Below are positions 13,554 through 15,861 of a stretch of DNA of 15,861 nucleotides, one piece after another; the first letter of the stretch is position 1, and the number at the start of each line of letters is the position of its first letter. This DNA comes from Leucobacter sp. GTDB taxonomy: Bacteria; Actinomycetota; Actinomycetes; Actinomycetales; Microbacteriaceae. The stretch lies in contig JAPSIU010000033.1 of NCBI GenBank assembly GCA_031178565.1, positions 1-15,861 on the forward strand, in the 5' to 3' direction. Below the pieces are notes generated by a model. It was not told where the DNA came from, did not search any database, and was given only the letters and a program-made list of their open reading frames with translations. Made by a program: the position numbers and the translations under genes.

Positions 13554-14706
13554 CGAGCCCGGTTCCGGGGCGCGTTCGACAGTGCCTTCGGAATACGTCA
13601 CCTGTCGGCCGGAGCACATCGACGACGCCCACGTGTACGTGCAACGCCACGGACTCGCCGGCATCGAGGTGTTCATGCACGATCTCGTGCCGCGCACCGA
13701 ACCCCTGTTCGGCGGCGAATCGGACCGCCGTGCGCTGACCGCGCGACTGCGCGCCGCCCACGTCGGGCGAGTCCACTGCTCCTATTGGGGCTCGCCGACG
13801 GCGTTCGTGGCGAACGTCGGCTTCCGGGAGCTCGCGGAGCAGTTCGAGAGCGCCGCGCTCCTCCGGGAGTACTACGGAGACGTCTCAGGACGACACATGT
13901 TCGCGAGGTGGTGCGACGAGTACGAGCTTGCGAGAGACCTGGGAGCGCGAGCGTTCGTCTTCCACCTCATCGACTACCAGCACGTCGACGGCGCGTGGGA
14001 GTTCGCCGTCTCGCGCGAGACGGTGCTGGACGCGATGGTCGTCCTCGTGCAGCGGCTGCTGCGCGAGCTCGAGGACCGGAGCCTGCTCGATACCGGCTCG
14101 CCGGTGATCGAGCTCGAGAACGCGGGGTGGGGTCTCGAGTTCGGAGCGCAGACGGCGGACGACTTCGTCTCGATCCTCGAGCGGGTGCACGACCGATTCG
14201 ACCGAGTGCGGGTGGGGTGGGATCTCAACCACCTCTTGCACGCGACGGGCCTGCGCGAGGGCCGCGGAGTGTTCCTGCTGCCGGAATCCGAGATCACTCC
14301 CGCGATGCGGCACCTCGAGGAGCGGGCCGCGGGGGATCTCGGAGAGCTCTCCCACGCCTGGATCCGCCAGAACGTCCTCGATCCTCGGCTCGCCCGTCTC
14401 CTGTCGGCGCTGCATCTTTCCGATTGCACGCCGAAGCCCGAGGAGTACTTCCGCAACGGCAAGCTGCAGGGCCCCCACTGGGTCGAGGGCGACCGGGTCC
14501 GCCAGGGCGAGGAGGGGCTTCGAATCGTGCTCGAGCACTACGACAACCACGTCGTCCTCGGCGATGGCGTGCTCGACCCCGCCGCGATCCGCGACCTGAT
14601 CGCGGATCACGGACGCGGAGACGATCTGATGTTGCTGCACGAACTCAAGAACGCACCGGACCTCTGGAGCGAGGTATCGCGGCAACGACAGAGGCTCCGG
14701 CCCTGA
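13543..14706 (+). CDS. TIM-barrel, xylose isomerase-like enzyme of unknown substrate
   Basis: A 387-residue protein that looks like the sugar phosphate isomerase/epimerase (AP endonuclease 2, PF01261) fold. Candidate metal/active-site residues in barrel-strand order are Glu190/Glu192 in VIELENAGWG, Asp227 in VGWDLNHLLHATG, His291/Asp294 in LHLSDC, and Glu367 in MLLHELKNA. It is about 100 residues longer than the minimal family, with an insert around 240-285 (FLLPESEITPAMRHLEERAAGDLGE). ATG 13543 overlaps the ATPase stop by 11 bases, so the two are translationally coupled. An isomerase-like enzyme inside an amino-acid-type ABC operon suggests that it converts the imported compound, perhaps an amino-sugar or Amadori-type conjugate. 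That is inference; the family assignment itself is moderately sure. Confidence 0.72.
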   Translation: MSTDEPGSGARSTVPSEYVTCRPEHIDDAHVYVQRHGLAGIEVFMHDLVPRTEPLFGGESDRRALTARLRAAHVGRVHCSYWGSPTAFVANVGFRELAEQFESAALLREYYGDVSGRHMFARWCDEYELARDLGARAFVFHLIDYQHVDGAWEFAVSRETVLDAMVVLVQRLLRELEDRSLLDTGSPVIELENAGWGLEFGAQTADDFVSILERVHDRFDRVRVGWDLNHLLHATGLREGRGVFLLPESEITPAMRHLEERAAGDLGELSHAWIRQNVLDPRLARLLSALHLSDCTPKPEEYFRNGKLQGPHWVEGDRVRQGEEGLRIVLEHYDNHVVLGDGVLDPAAIRDLIADHGRGDDLMLLHELKNAPDLWSEVSRQRQRLRP

Positions 14707-14722
14707 CACGCACGACGCACCG

Positions 14723-14740
14723 ACCTGTTTGAAACCTGTT
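14723..14740 (+). repeat. ACCTGTT direct repeat, 11-base period
   Basis: ACCTGTT occurs at 14723-14729 and 14734-14740, one helical turn apart, in the short gap before the binding-protein gene. It could be a regulator site or chance. Confidence 0.3.
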
Positions 14741-14742
14741 CC

Positions 14743-14758
14743 ATATCGAAGGAGATAT
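14743..14758 (+). promoter_or_regulatory. Hairpin that holds the binding-protein ribosome-binding site in its loop
   Basis: ATATC (14743-14747) and GATAT (14754-14758) can pair around the loop GAAGGA, which carries the Shine-Dalgarno core. This displays a strong ribosome-binding site two bases before ATG 14761. The five-pair AT-rich stem is weak. Confidence 0.35.
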
Positions 14759-14760
14759 CC

Positions 14761-15630
14761 ATGCAGAATCGTTCGAAGACTCTCGGGGCGCTCGCCGCGG
14801 CGTCGCTGCTCGGCCTCTGCGGCCTCACGGCGTGCGGGTCCGGGGATGCCGCCGGTGCCGACGGCGACGCGGCGTCGGGGCCCGCCGGCCTCAGTGCACC
14901 GGGTGTGCTCAACCTCTGCGTCGCGCTCAGCTACGAACCGCTCGAGTACTACGAGAACGGCACGAGCGGCGAGGTGATCGGGTGGGACGTCGACGGCGCC
15001 CGCGCGCTCGGCGACCTGTGGGGCGTCGAGACCAAGGTCAACGTGATGAACTTCGACGGGCTGATCCCGGGCCTGCAGTCGGGCAAGTGCGATCTCGTGT
15101 GGTCGGGGATGTACGTCAACGAAGACCGGCTGCAGGTGACGGACGCGGTCCCCGTGCTGCGCACCGGCACGGAGGTCGTCCTGACCGAGGAAGTCGCCGC
15201 CGAGGTGGACGAGCCGCTGGACCTCTGCGGTCTGAGCCTCGCCGCGCAGACCGCGACGGAGGACGAGGCGCACGTGAAGGCTCTGAGCGCCGAGTGCGTC
15301 GAGGCCGGCCGGCCCGAGATCGGCGTCACCGGCTATCCCGGATCCGTCGATGCGATCCCCGCGATCCGCAGCGGCAAGCTCGACGGACTCGCCGACACGA
15401 CGGTGCTGGCGGCGACCATCGGAGCGAAGAACGACGACCTCGTTCCCATTCACGGGCTGTTCCCCGCCGACTACTGGTTCGGAGCGTTCACCGACAAGGG
15501 CAGCGAACTCTCCCCGGCGGTCGAGAAGGGGCTGCACGAGCTCATCGAGAACGGCACGCTCGAGAAGCTGGCCGAAGAGTACGGGCTGAACCCCGAGGAT
15601 GTCGCAGAGGTCGACACGAAGGCGATCTAG
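14761..15630 (+). CDS. Extracellular solute-binding lipoprotein (family 3) of an ABC importer
   Basis: A 289-residue substrate-binding protein. Residues 1-24 are a lipoprotein signal peptide ending in the lipobox GLTAC, with lipidated Cys25 and a Gly/Ala/Ser linker (26-45). The rest follows the SBP_bac_3 pattern: LNLCVALSYEPLEYYENGTSGEVIGWDVDGARALGDLWG, NFDGLIPGLQSGKCDLVWSGMYVNEDRLQVTDAVPVL, and LCGLSLAAQTATEDEAHVKALSAEC, where a family-typical disulfide is likely. It captures a polar amino acid-like ligand outside the cell and hands it to the adjacent permease. An exceptionally strong AAGGAG site precedes ATG 14761, as expected for a protein made in excess over the permease. A hairpin follows the stop. 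Confidence 0.92.
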   Translation: MQNRSKTLGALAAASLLGLCGLTACGSGDAAGADGDAASGPAGLSAPGVLNLCVALSYEPLEYYENGTSGEVIGWDVDGARALGDLWGVETKVNVMNFDGLIPGLQSGKCDLVWSGMYVNEDRLQVTDAVPVLRTGTEVVLTEEVAAEVDEPLDLCGLSLAAQTATEDEAHVKALSAECVEAGRPEIGVTGYPGSVDAIPAIRSGKLDGLADTTVLAATIGAKNDDLVPIHGLFPADYWFGAFTDKGSELSPAVEKGLHELIENGTLEKLAEEYGLNPEDVAEVDTKAI

Positions 15631-15639
15631 GCCGTCCGA

Positions 15640-15659
15640 CTCCCGGCTTCGGCGGGGAG
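15640..15659 (+). terminator. Intra-operon hairpin with UUCG loop after the binding-protein gene
   Basis: CTCCC and GGGAG pair around an inner GC-TTCG-GC, with one G-G mismatch and a UUCG tetraloop. It lies ten bases after the stop codon and 21 bases before the permease start. Such hairpins often stabilise binding-protein mRNA or thin out transcription of the permease. Confidence 0.5.
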
Positions 15660-15680
15660 CACGACTCGAATGAGGTGGGT

Positions 15681-15861
15681 ATGAGATTCGATCCTGCAGT
15701 CTTCTGGGAGCAGATGACCTCGCCGGTGTATCTGCACGGCGCGATCGTGGCGCTGCTCGTGGCCCTCGGGAGCCTCGTGCTGGCCGTCCTGATCGGTCGC
15801 CGCAGGCCGCACGTCAGCTCGCCTCCCGCGCCAGGCGTCGCCTCCGCGAGCATGAGGGACC
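15681..15861 (+). CDS. ABC amino-acid permease, N-terminal fragment (runs off the window)
   Basis: ATG 15681 opens a frame that stays open to the right edge (60 codons). It begins MRFDPAVFWEQMTSPVYLHGAIVALLVALGSLVLAVLIG, the usual start of PAAT-family permeases (FDxxxFWxxxxSPxxLxGxxxTL) with one membrane helix. After that the frame reads RRRPHVSSPPAPGVASASMRD, a Pro/Ser-rich stretch rather than the expected cytoplasmic loop. That could be a real linker or a frameshift, and the window ends before this can be judged. A GAGGTGGG element precedes the start. It would form the membrane pore with the ATPase and binding protein. Confidence 0.65.
   Translation, partial: MRFDPAVFWEQMTSPVYLHGAIVALLVALGSLVLAVLIGRRRPHVSSPPAPGVASASMRD

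Overview
The window is high-GC DNA, densely coding on both strands with strong G/C bias at third codon positions. It suggests an actinobacterium, probably Microbacteriaceae (Leucobacter/Microbacterium-like). This rests on an SirR/MntR-type regulator of mycobacterial style, many GTG starts, four starts that look leaderless (TANNNT box 6-7 bases before the start codon), and a two-domain Lrp regulator. The genus call is inference. No mobile element, tRNA, rRNA or CRISPR was seen.

Layout. (1) 1-104: C-terminal end of an unidentified gene, possibly a regulator. (2) 225-4933: a catabolic and transport unit. It has a ureohydrolase (+), a nitrilase-family amidohydrolase (-), a divergently transcribed APC permease (+) and a LacI-family repressor (-). 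Five copies of one palindrome (best form GCCAAAACGTTTCGGC) lie before the ureohydrolase (two), between nitrilase and permease (two), and over the promoter of the operon carrying lacI (one). This suggests one self-regulated regulon, perhaps for guanidino compounds (the 4-guanidinobutyramide to 4-guanidinobutyrate to GABA route is my favoured guess). (3) 4930-6781: a long-chain polyprenyl diphosphate synthase gene that overlaps lacI by 4 bases (GTGA), and a divergent mntR-like gene. (4) 6797-8019: a possible 26-residue membrane peptide, a conserved-type hypothetical protein and a small GNAT-like protein.

(5) 8075-11590: a three-gene overlapping operon. It holds a lipoprotein, a divergent S-adenosylhomocysteine-hydrolase-like protein and a nucleoside-deaminase-like amidohydrolase. 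The SAHH-like protein keeps the Glu/Lys/Asp catalytic residues and the NAD fold but lacks two conserved histidines. This pairing is the best candidate here for an undescribed pathway. (6) 11627-15861: a tandem Lrp/AsnC regulator divergent from a polar-amino-acid-type ABC importer operon (ATPase, TIM-barrel isomerase/epimerase-like protein, lipoprotein binding protein, permease cut by the window edge). The enzyme inside the importer operon suggests that the substrate is modified after uptake.
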